Shown here: positions 15,208-22,580 of the stretch, piece after piece
Position numbering within the stretch: the stretch's first letter is position 1
Layout of the letters: each line of letters begins with the position of its first letter
Assembly: GCA_910585755.1 (NCBI GenBank)
Contig: CAJUFH010000049.1
Coordinates: forward strand, 1 to 22,596
Source: an uncultured Muribaculaceae bacterium
Lineage (GTDB): Bacteria; Bacteroidota; Bacteroidia; Bacteroidales; Muribaculaceae
DNA: 22,596 nt
Direction of reading: 5' to 3'
Notes under the pieces: generated by a model
Databases searched by the model: none
Seen by the model: the letters and a program-made list of their open reading frames with translations, nothing else
What the model was told of the DNA's origin: nothing
Program-made: the position numbers and the translations under genes

Positions 15208-15884
15208 AAAGACTTCTGTCGCTCATAATCCCCGCCATCCTGGCGTTCTGCCCGCTGCGGGCATCGGCCCAGGAGGAAAGCTACCGGTTCGACATCGGCG
15301 GCCAGATCGGTATGTCGGGGTATGCGGGCGACGCGTCAAGCAACCTGTTCTCCCACCCCGGTTTCGCGGGGGGCGTCTCGTTCCGTTATCTGCCCGACGT
15401 GCGGTGGGCTGTCCGCGGCCTTTTCAACGTCATGGGGCTGAGCGGCGACACCAAGGGGATGGACGACGTGCTTCCCGGAGGAGCCACATACGACTTCAAA
15501 TCAACCGTCTACGACCTCGGAGGCCGTGTCGAGTTCAACTTCCTCCCCTACGGAATCGGCGAGACCTACAAGCAGCTCAAGCGCGTAAGCCCTTATCTCG
15601 CGGTCGGCGTGGGAGTGTCGCTCGCGAGCTGCCAGGGGCAGACTGCCGTCGGCTTCAACATCCCAATGGCTTTCGGAGTTAAATACAAGCTCCGGGAGCG
15701 CCTTAACCTCGGGCTCGAGTTCGCCGTGACAAAGGTTTTCAACGACCACATGGACGGCCCCCTGGCCGACCTTCACCAAATCCAGACCTCTTTCGTAAGG
15801 AATACCGACTGGTACTCCGACATCTCCATATCTCTCACCTACGAGTTCGGCAAACGATGCGAAACCTGCCATTATGTCGACTGA
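15204..15884 (+). CDS. DUF6089-like outer-membrane beta-barrel protein
   Basis: The 226-residue protein is read from GTG at 15204, which overlaps the upstream TGA (GTGA). This start gives a clean signal peptide (MKRLLSLIIPAILAFCPLRA, cleavage after ASA). The frame extends further upstream, but only as out-of-frame readthrough of the lipoprotein gene. The mature part starts with YRFDIGGQIGMSGYAGDASS, then shows alternating amphipathic strands (GGVSFRYLPD, GGRVEFNFLPYG, VSPYLAVGVGVSL, NLGLEFAVTKVF) and ends ISISLTYEFGKRCETCHYVD. It looks like a small barrel and matches the DUF6089 proteins that precede uppS in Bacteroides. The last 11 nt overlap uppS. The role is unknown. Confidence 0.8.
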   Translation: MKRLLSLIIPAILAFCPLRASAQEESYRFDIGGQIGMSGYAGDASSNLFSHPGFAGGVSFRYLPDVRWAVRGLFNVMGLSGDTKGMDDVLPGGATYDFKSTVYDLGGRVEFNFLPYGIGETYKQLKRVSPYLAVGVGVSLASCQGQTAVGFNIPMAFGVKYKLRERLNLGLEFAVTKVFNDHMDGPLADLHQIQTSFVRNTDWYSDISISLTYEFGKRCETCHYVD

Positions 15885-16677
15885 CGTTCAACCAACTAAT
15901 CCCGCAGCAGCAGTGAAAGACCTTCTCGACAGAATCAATCCCGACAGAGTTCCCGCCCATGTAGCGATTATCATGGACGGCAACGGACGCTGGGCCAAGG
16001 CCCGGGGCCTCGACCGCTCGGAAGGGCACGTCGAGGGAGTGAACACCGTGCGCCGGATTACGGAAATCGCCTCCGAGGTCGGGGTACGATGCCTGACCCT
16101 CTACGCCTTCTCCACCGAGAACTGGAACCGCCCCCAGGCGGAGGTCGACGCGCTGATGCACCTGATCGGCATCGCCATCGAGCGCGAGACCGCCGACCTA
16201 ATCAAGAACAACGTCAGACTGCGCATGATCGGGGATTTCGACCGTATGCCGCCCGACCCGAAACGCCGCCTCCAGGGATGCTTCGACGCGACGGCCCACT
16301 GCACCGGGCTGGTGCTCAACCTCGCACTGAGCTATTCCGGCCGCTGGGACCTGGCCAACGCCGCCCGGCTCCTCGCCGCCGACGCCGGGGCCGGGAAACT
16401 CGACCCCGCCGACATCGACGAAAAGACCCTCGCCTCCCGCCTCTCCACGGCCACTCTCCCCGCGCAGGACCCCGACCTGCTGATACGCACCGGGGGTGAC
16501 ATGCGCGTCAGCAACTTCCTCCTGTGGGAAATCGCCTACTCGGAAATCGACGTTACCGACAAATTCTGGCCAGACTACTCGAAAGAGGATTTTCTAAACG
16601 CCATCATACGCTTCCAGAGCCGCGAGCGCCGCTTCGGCCTGACAAGCGAACAGATAACCGGGAAAAGCGAGAGCTGA
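15874..16677 (+). CDS. uppS: Isoprenyl transferase (undecaprenyl diphosphate synthase)
   Basis: The 267-residue cis-prenyltransferase makes the C55 lipid carrier for peptidoglycan and O-antigen by adding isopentenyl diphosphates to farnesyl diphosphate in the cytoplasm. The first motif, HVAIIMDGNGRWAK, holds the Mg-binding Asp35 and the catalytic Asn37-Gly-Arg39-Trp40. Further motifs are GVRCLTLYAFSTENWNRP, LNLALSYSGRWD and the terminal RTGGDMRVSNFLLWE (205-219) with EIDVTDKFWPD, the diphosphate-binding region. All key residues are present, and length is slightly above the E. coli enzyme. The start overlaps the preceding outer-membrane gene by 11 nt, implying coupling. Confidence 0.96.
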   Translation: MSTDVQPTNPAAAVKDLLDRINPDRVPAHVAIIMDGNGRWAKARGLDRSEGHVEGVNTVRRITEIASEVGVRCLTLYAFSTENWNRPQAEVDALMHLIGIAIERETADLIKNNVRLRMIGDFDRMPPDPKRRLQGCFDATAHCTGLVLNLALSYSGRWDLANAARLLAADAGAGKLDPADIDEKTLASRLSTATLPAQDPDLLIRTGGDMRVSNFLLWEIAYSEIDVTDKFWPDYSKEDFLNAIIRFQSRERRFGLTSEQITGKSES

Positions 16678-16717
16678 CCCCGCGCCACTTTTCAACATCC
16701 GCCCGAAAAGATACATT

Positions 16718-19372
16718 ATGCGATACATCACGATTCGCCTCATCACTATCCTTACTCTCCTCACGACCCTCTTTCTGACCGGCTCCCCCGCGGGTGCGGC
16801 ACAGGAACGGGTAGACACCATATACAACCCGCCGGTTGTCTACACGGCGCTCCCGTCGACCTACGAAATCGCCGGACTGAGCGTCAGCGGAGCCGACAAC
16901 TACGAGGACTACATCGTGCTCGGTTATTCCGGACTGAAGCTCGGCGACCGCATCGAGATTCCCGGCAACGACATCACGACCGCCGTCAAACGCCTCATGC
17001 GCCAAGGCCTCTTCGCCCAGGCGCAGGTGCTGGTCGAGAAAATCGCCGGCGACAAGGTATGGCTGCGGCTGAACCTCCGCACACAGCCCCGCATCTCCGA
17101 GGTAAAGTACACCGGGATGAAAAAGGGTGAGCGCGAAGACCTCCAGAAGCGCCTCCAACTGATGAAGGGGAACCAGATCACGCAGAACATCGTAAACCGC
17201 GCGACTGAAATCACCAAGAAATACTTCGCCGACAAGGGTTTCGGCAACGCGACAGTAAAAATAACCCTCGACGAGGACCTCAGCAACAAGAACGAGATGA
17301 TTGTCACAATCGACGTTGACAAGCACTCGAAAGTGAAGGTCCACAAAATCTACATCGATGGCAACCAGGTGCTCTCCGACGGCAAGCTGAAACGCGTCAT
17401 AAAGAAAACCAACGAGGGGAGCAACCTGCTGAAACTCTTCTCGCAGAAGAAATTCGTCCAGGAGGACTACGAAGGGGACCTCGACCGCATTATCGAAAAA
17501 TACAACGAGTTGGGCTACCGCGACGCTAAAATCGTGGCCGACTCGGTAGTGCCTTACAACGAGAACAAGGTCGACGTCTACATCAATATCGACGAAGGAA
17601 AGAAATATTATATCAAGGACATCAATTGGGTAGGCAACACGCTCTACAACACTGACCAACTGAACTATTTCCTTGACATGGCCCCCGGCGACGTCTACAA
17701 CCAGAAGAAGCTCAAAAAGCGCCTTCAGGAGGACGAGGACGCCGTCAGCGGCGCGTACATGAACCGAGGGTATCTTTTCTTCCAGCTCGTCCCCATCGAG
17801 AAAAACATCAAGGGGGATTCGATTGACCTGGAACTGAGAATGTTCGAAGGCCCGCAGGCCCGCGTCAACAAGGTAGCGATCACCGGTAACGACCGACTCT
17901 ATGAGAAGGTGGTGCGCCGCGACCTCTACGTTCGCCCCGGCGAGCTCTTCAGCAAGGACAACGTCGTACGCTCCCTCCGCGAAATAGCCCAGACCGGCCA
18001 TTTCAACCCGGAAAACATGCAGCCCGACATCCAGCCCAACGAGGAGAACGGAACGGTAGACATCGCCTTCAACCTCGAATCGAAGTCGAACGACCAGATC
18101 GAGTTCTCGCTCGGCTGGGGACAGACCGGTATCATCGGAAAGCTCGCGCTGAAATTCACCAACTTCTCAATCAAGAACCTCTTCCACCCGAGCACCTACC
18201 GCGGTATCATCCCGCAGGGCGAAGGACAGACCTTCACAATCTCGGCCCAGACCAACGCCCGCTACTACCAGATGTACTCCATCTCGTTCCTCGACCCCTG
18301 GTTCGGAGGGAAGCGCCCCAACTCCCTCTCCGTCTCGGCCTACTATTCCCGCCAGACCGGCATCAATTCCTCATACTATAACAGCAACTGGTCCAACCCC
18401 TATCTTTACAGCGGTTACGGAGGCTATGGCTACGGTTACGGCTACGGCTCGAACTACAACGACTACTACCAGCAGTCGATCGAGAACGCCTACGACCCCA
18501 ACAAGGTGCTCCAGATGGCGGGCGTGACCGTCGGCTTCGGCAAGCGCCTCAACTGGCCAGACGACTATTTCACCTTCACCACCGAGCTGACCTACAACTG
18601 GTACTACCTCAAGAACTGGGAGTACCTCTATTATATGAACAACGGCACCTCCAACGCCCTTGTTCTCGGCCTTACCCTGGCCCGCAACTCGATAGACAAC
18701 CCGCTCTATACCCGCCGCGGCTCCACATTCTCGCTCAACCTGCAACTGACGCCGCCCGCATCCCTCTTCTCGGGCAAAAAGGACTGGGAGAAGCTCTACA
18801 AGAGCAACACGACGCAGTCGAAGAAGGAGCTGTACAAGTGGATCGAGTACTGGAAGCTCCGCTTCAAGTCGCGCACATATACCCCCCTTACCGACCCCGA
18901 CGGGAAATGGACCCTGGTGCTGATGACCCGCGCCGACGTAGGCCTGCTCGGCAGCTACAACAAATGGCTCCGCTCGCCGTTCGAGACCTTCTATGTCGGC
19001 GGCGACGGCATGAGCGGCTCCTATACCTACGCGACGGAGACCATCGCCCTCCGCGGTTACGAGAACGGCTCGCTGACCCCCTGGGGCCGCGAGGGCTACG
19101 CCTACACCCGCTTCGGCCTCGAGCTCCACTTCCCCTTCCTTCTCCAGCCGTCGACCACAATCTACGGCCTGGCGTTCGTCGAGGGTGGTAACGCCTGGAC
19201 CCGCGTCAAGGACTTCTCTCCCTTCTCCTTCAAGCGCTCCGCCGGAGCCGGTGTCCGCATCTTCCTCCCGATGGTCGGCATGATGGGTATCGACTGGGCC
19301 TACGGCTTCGACGAGGTGTTCGGCCAGAAGGGCGGCTCCCACTTCCACTTCATCCTCGGCCAGGAATTCTGA
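16718..19372 (+). CDS. bamA: Outer-membrane protein assembly factor BamA
   Basis: The 884-residue Omp85 protein folds and inserts outer-membrane barrels. A signal peptide (MRYITIRLITILTLLTTLFL, cleavage near AGAA) is followed by about five POTRA domains (roughly 45-450), seen in YEIAGLSVSGADNYED, RISEVKYTGMKKGE, KVHKIYIDGNQVLSD, YYIKDINWVGNTLYNTDQL and VNKVAITGNDRLYEKVVRRD. A 16-strand barrel follows, starting near FSLGWGQTGIIGKLAL. The conserved barrel motif is present as ALRGYENG (Arg779-Gly780-Tyr781), the VRGF/Y equivalent. An external loop at about 560-585 carries a Tyr/Gly-rich low-complexity run (GGYGYGYGYGSNYNDYY). Its position after uppS and before two skp genes matches Bacteroides. 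Confidence 0.96.
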   Translation: MRYITIRLITILTLLTTLFLTGSPAGAAQERVDTIYNPPVVYTALPSTYEIAGLSVSGADNYEDYIVLGYSGLKLGDRIEIPGNDITTAVKRLMRQGLFAQAQVLVEKIAGDKVWLRLNLRTQPRISEVKYTGMKKGEREDLQKRLQLMKGNQITQNIVNRATEITKKYFADKGFGNATVKITLDEDLSNKNEMIVTIDVDKHSKVKVHKIYIDGNQVLSDGKLKRVIKKTNEGSNLLKLFSQKKFVQEDYEGDLDRIIEKYNELGYRDAKIVADSVVPYNENKVDVYINIDEGKKYYIKDINWVGNTLYNTDQLNYFLDMAPGDVYNQKKLKKRLQEDEDAVSGAYMNRGYLFFQLVPIEKNIKGDSIDLELRMFEGPQARVNKVAITGNDRLYEKVVRRDLYVRPGELFSKDNVVRSLREIAQTGHFNPENMQPDIQPNEENGTVDIAFNLESKSNDQIEFSLGWGQTGIIGKLALKFTNFSIKNLFHPSTYRGIIPQGEGQTFTISAQTNARYYQMYSISFLDPWFGGKRPNSLSVSAYYSRQTGINSSYYNSNWSNPYLYSGYGGYGYGYGYGSNYNDYYQQSIENAYDPNKVLQMAGVTVGFGKRLNWPDDYFTFTTELTYNWYYLKNWEYLYYMNNGTSNALVLGLTLARNSIDNPLYTRRGSTFSLNLQLTPPASLFSGKKDWEKLYKSNTTQSKKELYKWIEYWKLRFKSRTYTPLTDPDGKWTLVLMTRADVGLLGSYNKWLRSPFETFYVGGDGMSGSYTYATETIALRGYENGSLTPWGREGYAYTRFGLELHFPFLLQPSTTIYGLAFVEGGNAWTRVKDFSPFSFKRSAGAGVRIFLPMVGMMGIDWAYGFDEVFGQKGGSHFHFILGQEF

Positions 19373-19428
19373 CCCCCGCGGGGACAGCTCCGGGAGGCAT
19401 AATCGCCGGGGCTTAAACCTTTTCCCCC

Positions 19429-19436
19429 GATATTTG
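19429..19436 (+). promoter_or_regulatory. Possible -7 box (GATATTTG) for skp-1
   Basis: GATATTTG differs from TAnnTTTG only at the first base. No good TTG lies about 20 bp upstream. The bamA-skp gap is 139 nt, so an own promoter is plausible, but readthrough from bamA is also possible. Confidence 0.4.
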
Positions 19437-19511
19437 TCTTAAAAGATAAATAACCATTAGTAAAACCGGAGCCGCTGACAACGGCTCCCCATGAAAACGA
19501 AACGACAGATT

Positions 19512-20027
19512 ATGAAAAAGATACTGCTCTCCCTGCTGCTCCTGGTCGGATGCGCCGCCGCGTCGCAGGCCCAGAAGTTCGCCCTGGTCGACATGGAGTA
19601 TATCCTCAAGAACGTCCCGGCCTACGAAATGGCCAACGAACAGCTCAACCAGCTCTCGCAGCGCTGGCAGAAAGAGGTCGAGGCCGTCAGCAAGGAGGCC
19701 GACTCGATGTACAAGCAATACCTCTCCGACAAAGTGTTCCTAACCGAGGAGCAGGTAAAGAAGCGCGAACAGGAAATCGTAGCCAAGGAAGAGGAGGCGA
19801 CCCAGCTCCGCTACAAGTATTTCGGCCCGGAAGGTGAACTCTACAAAAAGCGCCAGACCCTTATGAAGCCGATTCAGGACGATGTTTACAACGCCGTGAA
19901 GAAGGTTTCCGAGGAGCGCGGCTACCAGGCGATTTTCGACCGCGCGTCGTCGGCCAACATCGTCTACGCGTCGCCCCGCATCGACGTCAGCAACGAAGTG
20001 CTCGCCAAACTCGGCTACGCCAACTGA
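19512..20027 (+). CDS. skp: OmpH/Skp-family periplasmic chaperone 1
   Basis: The product from ATG 19512 is 171 residues, MKKILLSLLLLVGCAAASQA then QKFALVDMEYILKNVPAYEM. An in-frame ATG 21 nt upstream (19491) would add MKTKRQI; the A-rich sequence before 19512 favours the later start. The mature protein has the Skp opening (FALVDMEYIL, matching the usual KIGyVd..~il), a long charged coiled coil (about 35-120) and a C-terminal helix with YQAIFDRASSANIVYASP. It would trimerise in the periplasm and shield unfolded outer-membrane proteins for BamA, its upstream neighbour. One oddity is that LVGC (Cys14) fits a lipobox, although cleavage at SQA/QK looks equally good. Confidence 0.9.
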   Translation: MKKILLSLLLLVGCAAASQAQKFALVDMEYILKNVPAYEMANEQLNQLSQRWQKEVEAVSKEADSMYKQYLSDKVFLTEEQVKKREQEIVAKEEEATQLRYKYFGPEGELYKKRQTLMKPIQDDVYNAVKKVSEERGYQAIFDRASSANIVYASPRIDVSNEVLAKLGYAN

Positions 20028-20056
20028 CCTCCGAAGAGAGAAATACACAGAGCGGC

Positions 20057-20087
20057 TTGCGCGTTAACGTTTTCTCTGTTAACTTTG
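20057..20087 (+). promoter_or_regulatory. Promoter of skp-2
   Basis: TTG (20057-20059) and TAACTTTG (20080-20087) are spaced by 20 bp, an exact Bacteroidetes-type promoter. Transcription would start near 20094, giving a leader of about 67 nt. The second skp gene can thus be expressed independently of bamA and skp-1. Confidence 0.8.
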
Positions 20088-20160
20088 CATACCTTTTCCG
20101 CGTCCGCCGTTAAGCGGGCTTAAGACTGAATTAATAAACAAACAATAATAGACCACAGAA

Positions 20161-20688
20161 ATGATCAAAAAAATCCTCATGGCCCTGGTTGTGGCCCTTC
20201 CCCTCTGCGCCTGGGCGCAGGCTCCCAAGTTCGGCGTAGTCGACGTAGAGGCCATCCTTCCCAACATGGCTGAATTTGCCGAGGCTCAGACGAAACTCGC
20301 GGAGGCATCCAAGACCTACGAAAGCGAATATGCGAAAATCAACGAAGAGCTGCAGAAAAAATTCGCCGAATACCAGGAACTTGAAAAGGATCCCCAGACC
20401 CTCCAGTCAATCAAGGAGCGCCGAATGCAGGACATCCAGGAGCTCGACAAGAAGGCCCAGCAGTTCGCTCAGACCGCCCAGCAGGACATCCAGCGCCAGC
20501 AGGCCCAGCTCATGCAGCCCATCCAGGAAAAGATGATGAACGCCATCAAGGCTGTCGGCGCTGAAAACGGCTACCTCATGATCTTCCCCGAAGGCGCCGC
20601 CGCCTACACAAGCACCGACGTCACCGACGTAACCCCGCTGGTGAAAGCGAAACTCGGCGTGAAGGACGCTCCCGCCGCAGCGAAATAA
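20161..20688 (+). CDS. skp: OmpH/Skp-family periplasmic chaperone 2
   Basis: The 175-residue protein has a signal peptide (MIKKILMALVVALPLCAWAQ, cleavage near AWA/QA). The mature part starts APKFGVVDVEAILPNMAEFA, the classic Skp opening, and is followed by a long Gln/Glu/Lys-rich coiled coil (about 40-130: KINEELQKKFAEYQELEKDP, DIQRQQAQLMQPIQEKMMNA). It ends with NGYLMIFPEGAAAYTSTDVT and an Ala-rich tail. The role is presumably the same as skp-1: holding unfolded outer-membrane proteins. The two copies are divergent rather than recent duplicates. A terminator follows directly. Confidence 0.92.
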   Translation: MIKKILMALVVALPLCAWAQAPKFGVVDVEAILPNMAEFAEAQTKLAEASKTYESEYAKINEELQKKFAEYQELEKDPQTLQSIKERRMQDIQELDKKAQQFAQTAQQDIQRQQAQLMQPIQEKMMNAIKAVGAENGYLMIFPEGAAAYTSTDVTDVTPLVKAKLGVKDAPAAAK

Positions 20689-20709
20689 CCCTGCGTCAGA
20701 CTTATCACA

Positions 20710-20750
20710 ACAGGTGGTATGCCTCTTTGGGCATGCCACCTGTCTTGTTT
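20710..20750 (+). terminator. Intrinsic terminator after skp-2
   Basis: ACAGGTGGTATGCC (20710-20723) pairs with GGCATGCCACCTGT (20730-20743) through 14 bp with one G-U pair, around loop TCTTTG. It is followed by CTTGTTT. It begins 21 nt after the skp-2 stop. Confidence 0.85.
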
Positions 20751-20752
20751 CT

Positions 20753-20838
20753 GTGTAGGGACGCGGCGTGCCGCGTCAGAAAAAAAGGAATCGCATAAAA
20801 GATTAACAAAGTTGACGCGGCACGCCGCGTCCCTACAC
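20753..20838. repeat. REP/BIME-like element: perfect 26-bp inverted repeat of nested palindromes
   Basis: The arms at 20753-20778 and 20813-20838 are perfect reverse complements over 26 bp, separated by an A-rich 34-bp spacer (20779-20812). Each arm contains the core GACGCGGCGTGCCGCGTC, itself a hairpin of 8-bp arms around GT. The unit can therefore fold as two small hairpins or one long one. Organisation and size resemble paired REP sequences (BIMEs/REPINs) or a small nonautonomous element. No gene lies inside. It follows the skp-2 terminator by a few bases. Confidence 0.8.
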
Positions 20839-20896
20839 CAGTCTTTGCCCATAAACACTTCGTCACAGCGAATTATTCCAATCAATTTTCCCGGTT

Positions 20897-21223
20897 ATGA
20901 AGGTAATCCGCAACAGCATCCTCCCTATCGGCAGGGAGTTCGGGGCCATAAACCTCTTCGGCGTGCTCTTCGCCAAGCGCGACATGAGGCTTACCCCGGA
21001 GGTGATGAACCACGAGGAAATCCACTCCCGGCAGATGCGCGAACTGCTTTACATCCCCTTCTACCTCATCTATGTCGCGGAATGGCTCTGCCGCCTCGTC
21101 CGATGCCGGGGTGACCGCTACCGCGCCTATCTCGACATCTCCTTCGAGCGCGAAGCATACCGCCACGGCCCCGACTCCGGCTACCTCACCCGCCGCAAAC
21201 CTTTCGCCCAATGGCGCCAATAA
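20897..21223 (+). CDS. Small HExxH membrane protein, putative metallopeptidase, function unknown
   Basis: The 108-residue protein has a zinc-peptidase-like motif, His39-Glu-Glu-Ile-His43 (VMNHEEIHSRQMREL), directly followed by a hydrophobic helix (about 50-67, LLYIPFYLIYVAEWLC). A conserved-looking FEREAY (83-88) supplies a possible third zinc ligand (Glu84 or Glu86). This layout (NHE-IH-RQ-E, IPFY, SFEREAY) recurs in small Bacteroidetes hypothetical proteins, from memory. No signal peptide is evident. The family's activity is not known to me. The protein could be a minimal gluzincin-like peptidase, or it could keep the motif for metal binding only. It stands alone between the REP-like element and the LytTR pair; no strong promoter box was found. 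Confidence 0.75.
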   Translation: MKVIRNSILPIGREFGAINLFGVLFAKRDMRLTPEVMNHEEIHSRQMRELLYIPFYLIYVAEWLCRLVRCRGDRYRAYLDISFEREAYRHGPDSGYLTRRKPFAQWRQ

Positions 21224-21236
21224 CCGATAATTCGCG

Positions 21237-21244
21237 TATCTTTG
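21237..21244 (+). promoter_or_regulatory. Promoter -7 box (TATCTTTG) for the LytTR gene pair
   Basis: TATCTTTG matches TAnnTTTG exactly and is followed by CAAAC. No TTG is found 20 bp upstream, so the -33 element is weak; an activator may be needed. The start codon at 21263 leaves a leader of only about 12 nt. The box lies 14 nt after the stop of the HExxH gene. Confidence 0.6.
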
Positions 21245-21262
21245 CAAACAAAATAATTAGTA

Positions 21263-21634
21263 ATGGCGAGCGGGGTTCTGTTGTTTTCGACTTCGGCGGA
21301 GCTGGTGAGGGTACCGGCGACGGCTGTCGTGTACGTCTCGGCTGACGGGAACTATTCCGAGTTGACGACTGCCGACGGCGCCCGCGTCGTCCTCACATCC
21401 CAGCTCGGACAGGTCGAGAAACGCATCGCCGAGAGCGCCGCGGCGGCCGGAAACCGCTTTATTCGCATAGGCAAGAGCCTGATCATCAACCGGGATTATA
21501 TCTCCTTCATAAACGCCGGGCGGCAGAAGCTGGTGCTCTCAGACTGCCGCACGTTCCGCCACGAGCTATCGGCCTCGCGGGAAGCGTTGAAAGCGCTGAA
21601 GGAGCTAATCGAAAAGGAGGCAGACAATGAGTAA
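21263..21634 (+). CDS. Stand-alone LytTR-family DNA-binding regulator
   Basis: The 123-residue protein is little more than one LytTR DNA-binding domain. Family features are VVYVSADGNYSELTTADG (early strands), the conserved FIRIGKSLIINRDYISFIN (recognition region) and RQKLVLSDCRTF. Usual LytTR proteins carry an N-terminal receiver domain; it is absent here, so control must come from another partner. A C-terminal helix (about 103-123) follows. The gene overlaps the next by 8 nt (21627-21634), so the two products are probably made together. It probably acts as a transcription factor for its own operon or nearby genes, which is inference. Confidence 0.88.
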   Translation: MASGVLLFSTSAELVRVPATAVVYVSADGNYSELTTADGARVVLTSQLGQVEKRIAESAAAAGNRFIRIGKSLIINRDYISFINAGRQKLVLSDCRTFRHELSASREALKALKELIEKEADNE

Positions 21635-22508
21635 GACCGACAGACACGACATAGACGACAACGAAATCCGGGTGATTTCCAAAACCGGGTCCGGGGATAA
21701 GCCGCGGGGCGGGAACAGGCGTCTGGGCCTCCTCGCCGCGGCGATGCTATGCCTCGCCGCCATAGCGGCCGCTGTCTATCTCATGACGGTAGGAACAGAG
21801 AAAGAGGAACTGCCGGTCAAGACTTCCGAACCCTCGGAATTAGCCCTGCCGGAGATCACGCCGGTTACAGAAACAACCGCTGCCTCCTCCAAGCCGTATT
21901 GCGAAATCACAGACACAGTGGCCGGAGGCCATCGTTTCCTTTTACTGACACCCCGCCAGGCGACTCCAAGCCTCGGACTGGGAGCGAAAGCTCTCGCCGA
22001 CACGAGCGCCGCGCTCGCAGTACAGGCGGCCGACATACGCCGCGACAACGGCAATATCGTCGGGGCATATGTGCTGCAAGGCAAGCTGTTAAGCAAGGGA
22101 CAGGCGAAATCGGGTTTTTGCGCTATAATAAATGGGAAAATGACCATCGGGGTAGCCGACTCCACCCCCCTGCTCGAACAGGCGCTTGAAACCGACGGCT
22201 ACTTCTTCCGCCAGTATCCGCTTGTCGTCGGAGGGCAGGTTGTCGAAAACAAACCGAAAGGGAAATCCCTGCGGAAAGCACTCGCAGAAATCGGGGGCGC
22301 CCCGACGGTAGTGCTCAGCCGCGACAAGATGGCCTTCGGAGACTTCTCGCGGGCACTCGCGGAACTGGGAGCGACAAACGCCATATACCTTGTCGGCTCT
22401 GCCTCATACGGCTTCGCTATCGACCAGGAGGGACGCAAGATTGATTTCGGCGTACCGGGCGAAACTTCGTCTCTCCCGGAAAATACCAACTACCTGATCT
22501 GGCGTTAA
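21627..22508 (+). CDS. Single-pass membrane protein with phosphodiester-glycosidase (NAGPA)-like domain
   Basis: The 293-residue protein has a charged cytoplasmic N-terminus (1-32, RHDIDDNEIRVISK), one transmembrane helix (about 33-53, LGLLAAAMLCLAAIAAAVYL) and a large outside domain. Residues about 95-293 resemble the NAGPA/phosphodiester glycosidase fold: NGNIVGAYVLQGKLL, SGFCAIINGKMTIGVAD, GYFFRQYPLVVGGQVV, TVVLSRDKMAFGDFSRALAE and LGATNAIYLVGSASYGF. The last block stands where active enzymes have an LDGG-type motif and is altered to LVGS. It overlaps the LytTR gene upstream. The pairing suggests a membrane sensor or inhibitor of the LytTR protein; an enzyme acting on envelope glycans is the alternative. 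Confidence 0.78.
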   Translation: MSKTDRHDIDDNEIRVISKTGSGDKPRGGNRRLGLLAAAMLCLAAIAAAVYLMTVGTEKEELPVKTSEPSELALPEITPVTETTAASSKPYCEITDTVAGGHRFLLLTPRQATPSLGLGAKALADTSAALAVQAADIRRDNGNIVGAYVLQGKLLSKGQAKSGFCAIINGKMTIGVADSTPLLEQALETDGYFFRQYPLVVGGQVVENKPKGKSLRKALAEIGGAPTVVLSRDKMAFGDFSRALAELGATNAIYLVGSASYGFAIDQEGRKIDFGVPGETSSLPENTNYLIWR

Positions 22509-22542
22509 CGCGTTTCATACAGCGACAGCCCCACTTCATACA

Positions 22543-22580
22543 AGAGGCTGTCTAACAACCAAAGTTAGGCAGTCTCTATT
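22543..22580 (+). terminator. Intrinsic terminator after the LytTR pair
   Basis: AGAGGCTGTCTAAC (22543-22556) pairs with GTTAGGCAGTCTCT (22564-22577) over 14 bp, including two G-U pairs, around loop AACCAAA. ATTTTATAC follows. The stem begins 35 nt after the last stop. Similar GAGGCTGTCTAA words also occur at ends of some insertion sequences, but no transposase is present in the window. Confidence 0.7.

Noticed and set aside
16604..18001. 465-codon minus-strand open frame opposite bamA and uppS
   Set aside because: It lies opposite confidently identified genes, its composition is Val/Asp/Leu-rich as expected for a frame complementary to GC-rich codons, and it shows no domain.
22543..22580. 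Possible insertion-sequence end
   Set aside because: The GAGGCTGTCTAA word is suggestive, but the hairpin followed by a T-rich run after a gene end is better explained as a terminator, and no transposase is seen.
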